Below, piece after piece: positions 47,802 through 56,987 of a DNA stretch of 64,000 nt. The stretch spans positions 4,047,665 to 4,111,664 of the forward strand of contig NZ_KB913032.1 of NCBI RefSeq assembly GCF_000384215.1, given 5' to 3'. The first letter of the stretch is position 1, and each line of letters begins with the position of its first letter. This DNA comes from Amycolatopsis alba DSM 44262 (GTDB lineage: Bacteria > Actinomycetota > Actinomycetes > Mycobacteriales > Pseudonocardiaceae). The position numbers were made by a program, and so were the translations under genes. The notes under the pieces are model-generated. The model did not search any database. It was not told where the DNA came from and was given only the letters and a program-made list of their open reading frames with translations.

Positions 47802-49891
47802 GCGACACCTCCGCGGGCCTTCTGGACGTCCACGACCAGTCGGGACAGCCGACCTTGAACGGGATGACTTCCCGGATCCGTGACACCGATGAACGAGGCC
47901 GATCGCGTCCCCGGCGGGACGACCAGGTTGCCGTTCTCGATGTCGCAGTTCTTCGCCGGTGTGAGGAGACTCCACTCGACGGCAGGTCGTCCGCCGGACC
48001 TGACGTCGAACTTGGCGACGGGGGTCAGCAACCACGGGTCTTCCGCGCCGGGCAGCTTGATGTCGACGCTCACGTGCCAGGCGCCGGAGTCGTCCAGTTG
48101 CGCGTTGATGCTCCGGACCGTCGGCACGCCCTGTGCGCGTCTGCTGCCGGCGGCGGCACCGTCGAGTTTCAGCAACTCCTTCAGGACGCTCGGGCCACCA
48201 CGATGGCCGATCTCCCGACGCCCGACAAGCTCGCGTACCGCCTTGTCGATCTCTTCGAGGAACTCGCTGATACGGGACAGCGCTCCTCGTTGGTACAGGG
48301 ACGTCAGCTCTTCCGTGCGATCCCACTTGTGGTGCTCGGGGGGCTCGGACGCACGGAGAAACCGTTCTGCGAGATCGACGTCTTCGCCTTCGTTCTCGGT
48401 CGCATGGCCGGCGAGAAGGACAGCTTGGAAGGCATCCGTGCCCAGCGGGAGATCCCTGGGGCGTCTCTCGATGATCGTCATGCGGTTGCCGCGCATGCAG
48501 ACCACTCGGTTGGTTCGTTCCTCGCCCTCGGCACGGGTGAGCAGAAGGACGGCGGAGTGTCTTGCGCCTTTGCCTTGTACCCGATCTTCGCCTTTCATCG
48601 GGGTGACGAACAGCGGTACGTCGACACTGGCCACTTGATCGCCCGCGGTCCGCTCGGTCACGGTCTCGTTGTCCAGATACGCCTTGAGGGCTCTGCTCAG
48701 CGCGGGATGGTGAGCATGGGGGTTGACCTGCTGTTCGGGTACCAGCACCCGGCCGTTGCGCAAGGTCGTGACGCGGGCTTCGAGCAGCGCGCCTGCCCGG
48801 TCACCACCGATCATCGCGGCCCAGAAGCCATCGGCCAGAGATCGCACCAGCTTCTCGTGCATCTCCTCCAGCGATTCCGCGTCCCCTGAGGCGTCATGCG
48901 CCCCGACGATGAGGAACGACGTGCCTGTTTCCGCGTTGGCCCGTTCGAGCTGCAGTCCCCGGACGGACTCCTCGTCCGCCCACCATGACCGGGAGACACC
49001 CTTGTGGCTCTGCGTGGTGTCCGGCTCACCGAACCAGGCCGGCCCCGCGTAAGCCGTCCCGTCCACGGTTCGCCAAGGCAAGTCGAGTCTGCCGATGACA
49101 CGACGTTCGGTCCGGCCCTCATGGGGAATCGACAGCGTCGAGTTCATCAAGACCAGACCGAAGCGGCTGGTGGCCCAAAGAGTGACCTTCCCGAGTCCAT
49201 AGGACCCGCCTGCTCGTTTGCCTGCCTGCTTGTGGCTGTCGAGCTGCCTCCGGACGACAGCCGCGAAGCGACCGTCGCTGTACTCGGGGCCGGTGAGGCC
49301 GGCGGCGTTGTAGTCGTCCACCCTCAACAGCAGCAGCGACCTGGTCCGATCCAGGTCGTCCAGCGCCGCCCGCAGACTGCGGGAGACCTTCTGTTCGGCC
49401 GAAGCGGCTTTGTCGTAGTGCGGGCGTAGCTTGTCCCACTGCAACGCATCGAGGAACGAGTCGAGGTGTGCGCCGCTCAACTCGTGCAACGTGTAGTGGA
49501 CCCGGACCGGTTTGGAAGGATCATGGCGTTCGTCGAGCGAGTTCTGGGTCGCCTCGCGAGCGAGGACGGCAAGGTCGGCGTTGAAGGCGAAGGCGGCGGC
49601 GTTGCCGTATTCACGTCCACCGTCCGCATGTGCCGGCCTGTGGTGCCATTCCAGCGGGAGTTTGGCGACCACGTCCGCGGTGCGGTTGTGCAGAGAGGCC
49701 ACGTCGATGCCGAGAAACTCGGCGATCCGGCGCTTGACCTCCTCCCGAGGTTCGGCCCGTCCGGTGATCCAGGCGGACACGGCGGCACGGGTCAGAGCCA
49801 GATGCTGCGCGAGCTCGGCCTGGGATTTCGATGCCCGACGCAGCTGTCGTCCGAGCCACGGGCCGAAGTCCTCGGCCTGCTGAGCGCTCAT
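47798..49891 (-). CDS. XRE-HTH protein with GHKL (HSP90/MORC-type) ATPase domain
   Basis: 697 residues. N-terminal XRE helix-turn-helix (about 8-63: LGRQLRRASKSQAELAQHLALTRAAVSAWITGRAEP). A Bergerat-fold ATPase follows: N-box AREATQNSLDE (E113, N117), G1-like RVDDYNAAGL (D192) and G2 GGSYGLGKVTLW (228-240). The long C-terminal part is uncharacterised. It combines DNA recognition with an ATP-driven clamp, as in GHKL proteins of restriction-like systems related to MORC. It may also repress the divergent promoter next to its start. ATG 49891 puts the HTH at the usual N-terminal position. Confidence 0.85.
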   Translation of the reverse strand: MSAQQAEDFGPWLGRQLRRASKSQAELAQHLALTRAAVSAWITGRAEPREEVKRRIAEFLGIDVASLHNRTADVVAKLPLEWHHRPAHADGGREYGNAAAFAFNADLAVLAREATQNSLDERHDPSKPVRVHYTLHELSGAHLDSFLDALQWDKLRPHYDKAASAEQKVSRSLRAALDDLDRTRSLLLLRVDDYNAAGLTGPEYSDGRFAAVVRRQLDSHKQAGKRAGGSYGLGKVTLWATSRFGLVLMNSTLSIPHEGRTERRVIGRLDLPWRTVDGTAYAGPAWFGEPDTTQSHKGVSRSWWADEESVRGLQLERANAETGTSFLIVGAHDASGDAESLEEMHEKLVRSLADGFWAAMIGGDRAGALLEARVTTLRNGRVLVPEQQVNPHAHHPALSRALKAYLDNETVTERTAGDQVASVDVPLFVTPMKGEDRVQGKGARHSAVLLLTRAEGEERTNRVVCMRGNRMTIIERRPRDLPLGTDAFQAVLLAGHATENEGEDVDLAERFLRASEPPEHHKWDRTEELTSLYQRGALSRISEFLEEIDKAVRELVGRREIGHRGGPSVLKELLKLDGAAAGSRRAQGVPTVRSINAQLDDSGAWHVSVDIKLPGAEDPWLLTPVAKFDVRSGGRPAVEWSLLTPAKNCDIENGNLVVPPGTRSASFIGVTDPGSHPVQGRLSRLVVDVQKARGGVA

Positions 49892-49966
49892 TCGTCCGAT
49901 CGCCTTCCCTGGTGCCTGCGGCGACCTCCCGGCAAGAGGTCCCAGGGTGCAGTCTAGCAGGCAAGT

Positions 49967-49995
49967 TTGACACTTGCGCGCCGTCAAATTAGATT
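49967..49995 (+). promoter_or_regulatory. Sigma70-type promoter of the helicase operon with overlapping operator
   Basis: TTGACA (49967-49972), a 17-nt spacer and TAGATT (49990-49995). A TTTGAC-N11-GTCAAA inverted repeat (49966-49988) covers the -35 and spacer, and a smaller CAAGT-N5-ACTTG palindrome spans 49963-49977. Expected start of transcription near 50003. Placement suits repression, plausibly by the adjacent XRE-GHKL protein. Confidence 0.65.
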
Positions 49996-50334
49996 TGTTT
50001 TACCCTCGGACGGCTGGTCTTGGTCGGGGTGTGCCACACTATGGCTACTCAAAGTATGACTACTCACCTCATCACTCCGACAGGCAGACGCGCGGTTCGG
50101 AGTGGCGACTCACCCCGACGGGGAGGGACTCGGGCAGCGACAGTCCACTGACTGCCCACGCACGATCGAATCCCAGCGCGGCCCGTGGTCGGGTCGTAGT
50201 TCCACCGTGCCCGAATGCGTATCGGAGGTGTCCGACACGCGACGGTGTGCCGCGCCCTCGAACCCCGATCCGACTCAGGACCAAGGCGACGTTGGTCGTT
50301 GAACCCGTCGCTCAAGGAGCGAGAAGAAGTGGCG
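49996..50334 (+). other. Leader region of the GHKL-helicase operon
   Basis: About 330 nt between the predicted promoter and the first start codon. It carries two similar boxes, ATGGCTACTCA (50041-50051) and ATGACTACTCA (50056-50066), 15 bp apart. No conserved small protein or RNA was recognised; several short reading frames here look non-coding. Confidence 0.45.
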
Positions 50335-53300
50335 ATGATCGACCGCGCGGCCAGTGCCGTGCTCGGCATGATCGCCAGGCTGGACAGCCTGGCACTGAGG
50401 ACCTACGCGCTCGACCCCGATCGCATCAAGGAGGACGCCAACGCGGAGCGTCGTATCCATCAGGGTGGCTACGGAGAACGCCAGGTGTACGAGCTGGTGC
50501 AGAACGGTGCGGACGAGATGCGGGCGCTCGAACACCGGAACGGCACGATCCAGGTCGTTCTCACCGAAACCCATATGTACTGCGCGAACGACGGTGCGCC
50601 CATCTCGGAGCAGGGAGCGGACACCATCCTGCGCATGGGGGTGTCGCAGAAGAGCGGCGGTCAGATCGGTCGCTTCGGTGTCGGAGTGAAGTCGGTGCTG
50701 ACCGTGACCGACACTCCGCAGTTCTTCAGCCGGTCAGGGGCGTTCGGGTTCGACGCGGAGCGTTCCGCCGAGGAGATCCTCACGGCCGTCAACGCCGCGC
50801 GGGTGGAGAACGGCGAGGAACCGTTGGAAACGGTGGGCGACACTCCGGTGCTGAGGCTCGCTTGGCCGCTGGACGAGGACAGGCATCGCTCGTCCGACCC
50901 GATCCTCGACGAGCTGATGAGTGCGGGAGCGGCCACCGTCGTCCGCTTGCCGCTGGTGACCGGCGTCAGTGATCTGCTCGGCAAGGACATCATCGAGTTC
51001 CCTCGCCTCTTCCAGGTGTTCTCGCACCACGTCCGCAAGATGGTGCTCGAGGACCGTCGGGAGTTGCCGGTCGTCCGTCGCGAGATCACCGTCGAGCACG
51101 ACGGCGTGCGGCACGTGATCCACGAGGCCCGTGGCGGTCGGAAATCGCGCTCGGAGCGGTACCGCGTGTTTTCCCGGAAGCACCAGGTCAGCGAGCGCAC
51201 GCGACTCGGTGCGGGTGAACTGCACGACCGTGTCGTGATCGACATGTCGTGGGCTGTTCCGGAGTACTCGGTCACGAAGAACGACCGCGGACAGACCGTG
51301 TGTCAGGTGCCGCATGAGCGGGGGGAGTTCTGGGCCTACTTCCCGACCGAGTACGCGACCACACTCAGCGGCGTCGTCAATGCCGCGTGGAAGACCAACG
51401 AGGACCGGCAGCACCTCCTGTCCGGAAGCGAGCTCAACGTCGAGCTGTTCGACGCCACCGCCGAACTTGTGCTTTCTTCGCTGCCGGATCTGGTGGTGGC
51501 CGAAGACCCTGCCGCGTACTTGCCGCTGCTGCCCGGACGTGCCAAAGAGTCGCCGAACTGGGCGTGCGAGTACCTGACCGAGAAGGTCTGGGCACTCGCG
51601 GCAGACCGACCTTCGCTTCCCGATCAGGACGGGGTCCTGCGCAAACCCGCCGATCTGCGCGTCCATCCGGAGTTGGGCCAAGCGGCCCTGATGCTGTGGG
51701 CCGACTATCCAGGCAGGCCGAAGAACTGGCTGCACGGGTCGGCGGACCTGACCGGGTTGCGTCGGGGAAAGGTGAGCCACGTCCTCGCCGCGGCGGGTGC
51801 AGAGACCGAGAGCGTCGTCTCATGGCTGGAGGCTCTCGTCGAGGACGGGACGCCGGAGGCTTCCGTCGCCGCCATTCGGATCGTGGCGCACTTCGAGGAA
51901 CTCGCGGACGAAGACGTCAAGAGCCTTCAGCTCGCGGCTTCGGCGAGGACGGCCAAGGTCGTCCTGACCGAAGGCGGTGAGTTCGTCGCGCCGACAGCCG
52001 GCCGCGTTTTCCGACTCAACGACGAAGACGGTCTCGAGGACGACCTGGTGTACGTGGATCGCAGGATCTCCGGCGACCCGAAGATCCTCCGGGACCTCGA
52101 CCGGCTCGGCATCCGTGAAGCCGATGCCGAGGGACGCTTTCGCAGCGTCCTCGACCAGGGGTTCTCCGGCTACGGCGCAGAACAGTGGACCAGGTTCTGG
52201 GAGCTGTTCAACGCGGCGGGCGGCGTGGAACTCGTGAACGTGGTCAAGGACAAGTCGGCCGGACTCCGGGTCATGACCATGGCCGGGGTCTTCCGTCCGA
52301 TCGAGTCATGCCTCCTGCCGGGGCCGGTCGTACCCGAGGACGGCTCGCGTGACTCCCGCATGACCGTGGATGTCCGATTCCACACCGACGATCTGGCCGC
52401 TCTGCGGGAACTCGGCATGACGGACCGGCCGACTCCGGGCCATCGACCGCCGTCGAACGGCTGGTTCGAGGAGTACCACCAGTGGGCGCATGACGACTAC
52501 TGCCGGACGCTGAAGGCGACCGCGAGCAGGGTGCAGCTTCAGACGGTGGTACTGAAAGGTCCTCCGACAGCCGGACCGCTGCACCTGTTCCACAAGCTGT
52601 CCGACGAAGGCAAGGCCGCGTTCCTGTCGACGATGCCCGACGAGGGCCTGATCGAACACTGGACGAGGCAGATCGGCGCCAAGGTGAGCACCAGGGCACG
52701 GGTGCTGTCGCCGGTCAATTGGTTGCTGCGGAACCAGGGCATGGTCGAGACCTCGACGGGGCTCGTCGCCGTGAGCGAAGCGGTCGGACCTCAGCTGAGC
52801 GAGTTCGCGTCCGCGCTCCCCGTCGCGGACATCAGTCCGGACAAAGCCCGGCGGTTGGGGATGACCGTGTCCGTCGACGACCTGGAGCCGTGGCGGTGGT
52901 CCCAGTTCCTCGGACGTGTGCGGGTGAGCGCTGACGAGAGGTTCGTCGGTCACGCGTACGCCTTGCTCTCGCGGTACGCCTCCGATCTCGTCGAGGGAGA
53001 AGAGACCATGCGTTGCCAAGTCGGCCAGGCGTGGGAGCTGCGGCCGCGGGGTGACATCGCGGTGGCCACGACCGATGACGAGTACGCCACCCTGGTCCAG
53101 GAGAGTCATCCCGCTGTACTGGTGGATTCCCCGGACCAGATCGACCAGGTCGAGTTCATGGTCCGTGAGCTCGGCATGCGCAGGGTGGCCGATGTCGTCG
53201 AGAAGCGCCTGCGCGCGGTCTACAGCAGGCCTGCCACCTTGATCAGCGACGAATACCCGCCGCTTCGGCAGCGTCTGGGTGCGATGGCGGTCCAGGGACT

Positions 53301-55092
53301 GCGGCTGCAGTGGTGCAGCGAGCTCGAGGAGATGACCAGAACTCCTCAAGGCACGCGAACCACCGCGTTGCGAAGCGCTCGGCAGGACAACACGGTGCTT
53401 GTTCCGGAAGACACGTCTTCCGAGGATGTTCTCGTCTTGGCAGACAAGGAATTCGGTTGGGACCTTGGCGTCGTCGGGTGCCGGAGAGTCCTCGAGGCAC
53501 ACCGCGATCAGCAAAAGAACAGTGCTGTCCAAGCCCGACTGGCGACGATCCGGGAAAGCGACAGTCTGGTCGAGAAGATCGTTCTCCTGGTGGGAGAGGA
53601 CAACCTGCGCGAAGGGCTGCCGACCGGTCTGGTCGCAAGTGAAGAGTCGGAAACAGGCCGGGAGCCGGATGGCCACAGGCTCGCTCAGATGGCGTACAAC
53701 GCGCATGACAACGGTGTGCTCCGAGTGCACGCGAGGGACATCGCCGAGCGTTTCGAGACCGCTCCGACCCATTTCGACGGAGGCCCCGCGGCGTTGCGGT
53801 TCGTGACCGATCTCGGCCTCCCCGACTCGTTCGCCGGCGTTCGGATCCCTGCTCCTCCCATGCGCGAGGAGGCCGACGGTCCGACCGCGTTCCCCGTGCT
53901 GCACGACTACCAGGAGGTTCTCGCGATCCGACTGACCGAGCTGCTGCGGGCCGAGGTCCCCGAACGGGGAATGTTGAGCTTGCCGACGGCAGCGGGGAAG
54001 ACCCGTGTCGCGGCCGAGGGCGCGATCCGGTGGGTGCGGGAGGACGGCGTCCCCGATGGGCCGATCCTGTGGATCGCGCAGACCAGTGAACTTTGTGAGC
54101 AGGCTGTTCAGTCCTGGAAGCATGTCTGGGAGAAGGTCGGCCCCGAGCGGTCGCTGGTCATCGACCGCCTGTGGACGTCGAACTCCGCGACGCCCGTCAC
54201 CGGTCGGCCGCACCTTGTCGTCGCAACGGACGCGAAGTTGCGAAGCTGCTTGGGCTCGGATGAATACGCTTGGTTGCGCAACGCTTCGATCGTTTTCGTC
54301 GATGAAGCTCACATGGCGATTTCCCGCGAGTACACCTTGATCTTCGAGCAGCTCGGTCTTACCCATCGTGAGACCGAGCGTCACCTCGTGGGTCTGACGG
54401 CGACGCCGTTCCGTACCGACGCGGAGCTGACGAGACGGCTGGTGCAGAGGTTCGGCAACCTGCGTCTGGACGACGGGATTTTCTCCGGCGAACCGATTGT
54501 CAGCCTGCAGGATCGCGGAGTGCTCGCACGGGTGGAACATCGCGAGCTGTCCGGTGCGGACATCGTGCTGGACCCTGACGAGCTGAGCGGGATCACGGGT
54601 TTCCTTCCTCGAAAGGCGGAGCAACGCCTTGCCGAAGACGATGCCCGCAACAAGCTTCTCCTGGAGGAAATCGCGGCTCTGCCGGAGGACTGGCCGGTTC
54701 TCGTTTTCGCGACGTCGGTCAGCCATGCCAAGTTCCTGGCAGCCAAGCTCGGCGATCGAGGTATCCGATCCGCTGCGATCGACTCCGCGACTCCGCCGCC
54801 GGAGCGGCGGCAGCGAATCGAGTCCTTCCGGAAGGGACGGATTCGGGTCCTCACCAACTACGGCGTTCTTTCCCAAGGATTCGACGCGCCGGCAACCCGT
54901 GCTGTCGTCATCGCCCGGCCTGTGTACAGCCCCAACGACTATCAGCAGATGATCGGGCGGGGGTTGCGTGGTACCCGCAATGGTGGCAAGGACAGCTGCC
55001 TCATCCTCGACGTGCGTGACAACATCACGAACTTCCGCCAGGACCTCGCGTTCACGAAGTTCGAGTACCTCTGGCAGAAGGGACGAGGGTGA
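50335..55092 (+). CDS. GHKL ATPase-SF2 helicase fusion (defence island)
   Basis: 1585 residues. The N-terminus is an intact Bergerat-fold ATPase of the sacsin kind: YELVQNGADE (E53, N57, D60), CANDGAPI (D86) and IGRFGVGVKS (111-120). A middle of about 900 residues is uncharacterised. The C-terminus is an SF2 helicase: Walker A LPTAAGKT (about 1218), DEAH (about 1321), LTATPFRT, and QMIGRGLRGT (about 1537), like RadD/UvrB-type helicases. It likely opens or translocates on foreign DNA under control of the GHKL clamp. First gene of a four-gene operon. GTG 50329, with AAGGAG at 9 nt, is an alternative start. Confidence 0.9.
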   Translation: MIDRAASAVLGMIARLDSLALRTYALDPDRIKEDANAERRIHQGGYGERQVYELVQNGADEMRALEHRNGTIQVVLTETHMYCANDGAPISEQGADTILRMGVSQKSGGQIGRFGVGVKSVLTVTDTPQFFSRSGAFGFDAERSAEEILTAVNAARVENGEEPLETVGDTPVLRLAWPLDEDRHRSSDPILDELMSAGAATVVRLPLVTGVSDLLGKDIIEFPRLFQVFSHHVRKMVLEDRRELPVVRREITVEHDGVRHVIHEARGGRKSRSERYRVFSRKHQVSERTRLGAGELHDRVVIDMSWAVPEYSVTKNDRGQTVCQVPHERGEFWAYFPTEYATTLSGVVNAAWKTNEDRQHLLSGSELNVELFDATAELVLSSLPDLVVAEDPAAYLPLLPGRAKESPNWACEYLTEKVWALAADRPSLPDQDGVLRKPADLRVHPELGQAALMLWADYPGRPKNWLHGSADLTGLRRGKVSHVLAAAGAETESVVSWLEALVEDGTPEASVAAIRIVAHFEELADEDVKSLQLAASARTAKVVLTEGGEFVAPTAGRVFRLNDEDGLEDDLVYVDRRISGDPKILRDLDRLGIREADAEGRFRSVLDQGFSGYGAEQWTRFWELFNAAGGVELVNVVKDKSAGLRVMTMAGVFRPIESCLLPGPVVPEDGSRDSRMTVDVRFHTDDLAALRELGMTDRPTPGHRPPSNGWFEEYHQWAHDDYCRTLKATASRVQLQTVVLKGPPTAGPLHLFHKLSDEGKAAFLSTMPDEGLIEHWTRQIGAKVSTRARVLSPVNWLLRNQGMVETSTGLVAVSEAVGPQLSEFASALPVADISPDKARRLGMTVSVDDLEPWRWSQFLGRVRVSADERFVGHAYALLSRYASDLVEGEETMRCQVGQAWELRPRGDIAVATTDDEYATLVQESHPAVLVDSPDQIDQVEFMVRELGMRRVADVVEKRLRAVYSRPATLISDEYPPLRQRLGAMAVQGLRLQWCSELEEMTRTPQGTRTTALRSARQDNTVLVPEDTSSEDVLVLADKEFGWDLGVVGCRRVLEAHRDQQKNSAVQARLATIRESDSLVEKIVLLVGEDNLREGLPTGLVASEESETGREPDGHRLAQMAYNAHDNGVLRVHARDIAERFETAPTHFDGGPAALRFVTDLGLPDSFAGVRIPAPPMREEADGPTAFPVLHDYQEVLAIRLTELLRAEVPERGMLSLPTAAGKTRVAAEGAIRWVREDGVPDGPILWIAQTSELCEQAVQSWKHVWEKVGPERSLVIDRLWTSNSATPVTGRPHLVVATDAKLRSCLGSDEYAWLRNASIVFVDEAHMAISREYTLIFEQLGLTHRETERHLVGLTATPFRTDAELTRRLVQRFGNLRLDDGIFSGEPIVSLQDRGVLARVEHRELSGADIVLDPDELSGITGFLPRKAEQRLAEDDARNKLLLEEIAALPEDWPVLVFATSVSHAKFLAAKLGDRGIRSAAIDSATPPPERRQRIESFRKGRIRVLTNYGVLSQGFDAPATRAVVIARPVYSPNDYQQMIGRGLRGTRNGGKDSCLILDVRDNITNFRQDLAFTKFEYLWQKGRG

Positions 55093-56987
55093 TGGCGCCA
55101 GAGGACGTCGGATTCACACTCACGCCTGCTCAGCAACGAGTCGTCACCAGCACACGGGACGCCAAGGTGTTGGTCCCGGCGCAAGCGGGGGCGGGCAAGA
55201 CCACCACGCTGGTCCATCGGGTCGAGCACCTGATGAAGGCCGAGGGAATCGGGGCCTCGGAGATCCTGATCTGGACGTTTTCCCGTGCTGCCGCTCAGGT
55301 CCTGCGCGGCAGGGTGGGGCGGAACGCGGTCGCCGGCAGACGAGTGCGTGCCCAGACCTTCGACAGCTGGGCGTCATCGTTTCTGTCCGAAGTGGGCTAC
55401 CTGCCCGAACAGCTGGCGAGGATGACGTTCGACGATCGGATCGAGCTGGCCAGACAGGAAATCCTGAACGGTGCCGTCGAGAACACCGAACGAGGCAAGC
55501 CCGCCCACGTCATCATCGACGAGGTGCAGGACCTTGTCGGGTTGCGGCGCGACATGGTCGAAAGCTTTCTCGATCACTTCCCCGACATCGGTTTCACCGT
55601 CGTCGGTGACACAGCCCAGTCGATCTACGGCTTTCAGGTGGCGGACCCGCAGGAGAGGGCGGACGAGACGGGTTATTTCTTCAGCTGGGTGCGCGGTTCT
55701 TTCGGAGACGAAGTCCACGAAGTGGTGCTGGACGACAACTTCCGTGCCCGTACCGCCGAGGCGCGGGTGGCGCTGCCTCTCGGAGCACAGTTGCGGAACG
55801 ACGACGAGGCGGTGGCCTGTCTCCCGCAACTCCGGTCATGCCTCGCCACCCTTCCGCTCTTCGGGGGGCTCGATACACCCTTCGCGCAGGATTCCTTGCG
55901 GTACTTCAACGGCACGACGGCGATTCTGTGCCGTGACAACGCTCAGGTTCTGTTGATGGCCGAGCAGCTGGTGAAACTGGGAGTACCACACCGCATCCAG
56001 AGGTCGCCCAGGTCGGGCGCCGCACCTGCCTGGGTGGCGGGGTTGATCGGTGCCACCGGCATGGCGACGTTGAGCCAGGAACGATTCGAAGAGCTGGTAC
56101 CCGAATTCAGCGCGCCCGGAGATCTCGACGTCGCCGAAACGTGGCGTTCGTTGAGGACAGTCGCGGGAGCAGCTCGTAACCGGCTCGACCCGGAAGCCCT
56201 GCGCCGAGCGACAGCCGACAGCCGGTTGCCGGACGACCTGACGGCGTTGCCTTCCCGGTCCATCGTCGTGTCCACGGTTCATCGCGCCAAGGGACTGGAG
56301 TTCGACCGTGTGCTGGTCGCCGGCTTCACCGCACAAGAGCAGCGCCGTACCGACGAGACCGACCTGGCCGCCGAGGCGCGGCTTCTGTACGTCGCGATGA
56401 CACGTCCTCGCGACGACCTGTTTCGTGTCGAAGGCCCCAAGACCTGGGCATTGCGCAAAGGCGAGCAGCTTTACAAGCCGATCGCGCGTTGGTACGCGAC
56501 CGGTCACAAGAATTGGGTCCGTGCCGGCATCGAGAGCATCGAGACCGACGTGTGCCACGAGGCGCCGGCCCGCATACACGGGCCGGGGGCCGATCCCGTG
56601 GCCGCGCAGAAGTACCTGGTCGGTTCCGTTCGACCGGGGGACTTGGTGAGTCTCGACAGGCTTCACGATCTGCCGTCGTCGGACACCGAAACACCGCCGT
56701 ACGGAATCGTCCACGAGGGAATGCCCATCGGCGAGATTTCGAGAAGCTTTCGACATGACTTGTGGCGCCTGCTCAAGCAATCGGCCAACTTCCGCGTGGA
56801 GCGATGGCCGTGTCGGATCACCGGCCTGCAGGTCGACTGCGTGGAATCGGTCGTCGGCCCCGGCGCTCTCACCGAACGCCACGGCCTCGGCGACCGCGGC
56901 GTATGGCTCGCTCCTCGTCTGTGCGGCCTCGGCCGATTCGACTGGACCCACGCCGATCGACTCCCGGAAGGACATGACCACTCGTGA
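55092..56987 (+). CDS. UvrD/PcrA-like superfamily I helicase
   Basis: 631 residues. SF1A helicase motifs in order: Q-motif LTPAQQRVV, Walker A AQAGAGKTTTL (29-40), Walker B VIIDEVQDL (about 140), GDTAQSIYGF, STVHRAKGLEFDRVLV (about 392) and YVAMTRPRDDL (about 432). The C-terminal 180 residues are island-specific. It should unwind DNA 3'-5', acting with the other helicases of the operon. The start overlaps the previous stop (TGATG; GTG 55089 is also possible), and its end overlaps the next start by 4 nt. Confidence 0.9.
   Translation: MAPEDVGFTLTPAQQRVVTSTRDAKVLVPAQAGAGKTTTLVHRVEHLMKAEGIGASEILIWTFSRAAAQVLRGRVGRNAVAGRRVRAQTFDSWASSFLSEVGYLPEQLARMTFDDRIELARQEILNGAVENTERGKPAHVIIDEVQDLVGLRRDMVESFLDHFPDIGFTVVGDTAQSIYGFQVADPQERADETGYFFSWVRGSFGDEVHEVVLDDNFRARTAEARVALPLGAQLRNDDEAVACLPQLRSCLATLPLFGGLDTPFAQDSLRYFNGTTAILCRDNAQVLLMAEQLVKLGVPHRIQRSPRSGAAPAWVAGLIGATGMATLSQERFEELVPEFSAPGDLDVAETWRSLRTVAGAARNRLDPEALRRATADSRLPDDLTALPSRSIVVSTVHRAKGLEFDRVLVAGFTAQEQRRTDETDLAAEARLLYVAMTRPRDDLFRVEGPKTWALRKGEQLYKPIARWYATGHKNWVRAGIESIETDVCHEAPARIHGPGADPVAAQKYLVGSVRPGDLVSLDRLHDLPSSDTETPPYGIVHEGMPIGEISRSFRHDLWRLLKQSANFRVERWPCRITGLQVDCVESVVGPGALTERHGLGDRGVWLAPRLCGLGRFDWTHADRLPEGHDHS

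Noticed and set aside
52306..54876. Long minus-strand open frame opposite the GHKL-helicase gene
   Set aside because: The plus strand carries continuous helicase motifs; this frame has none.
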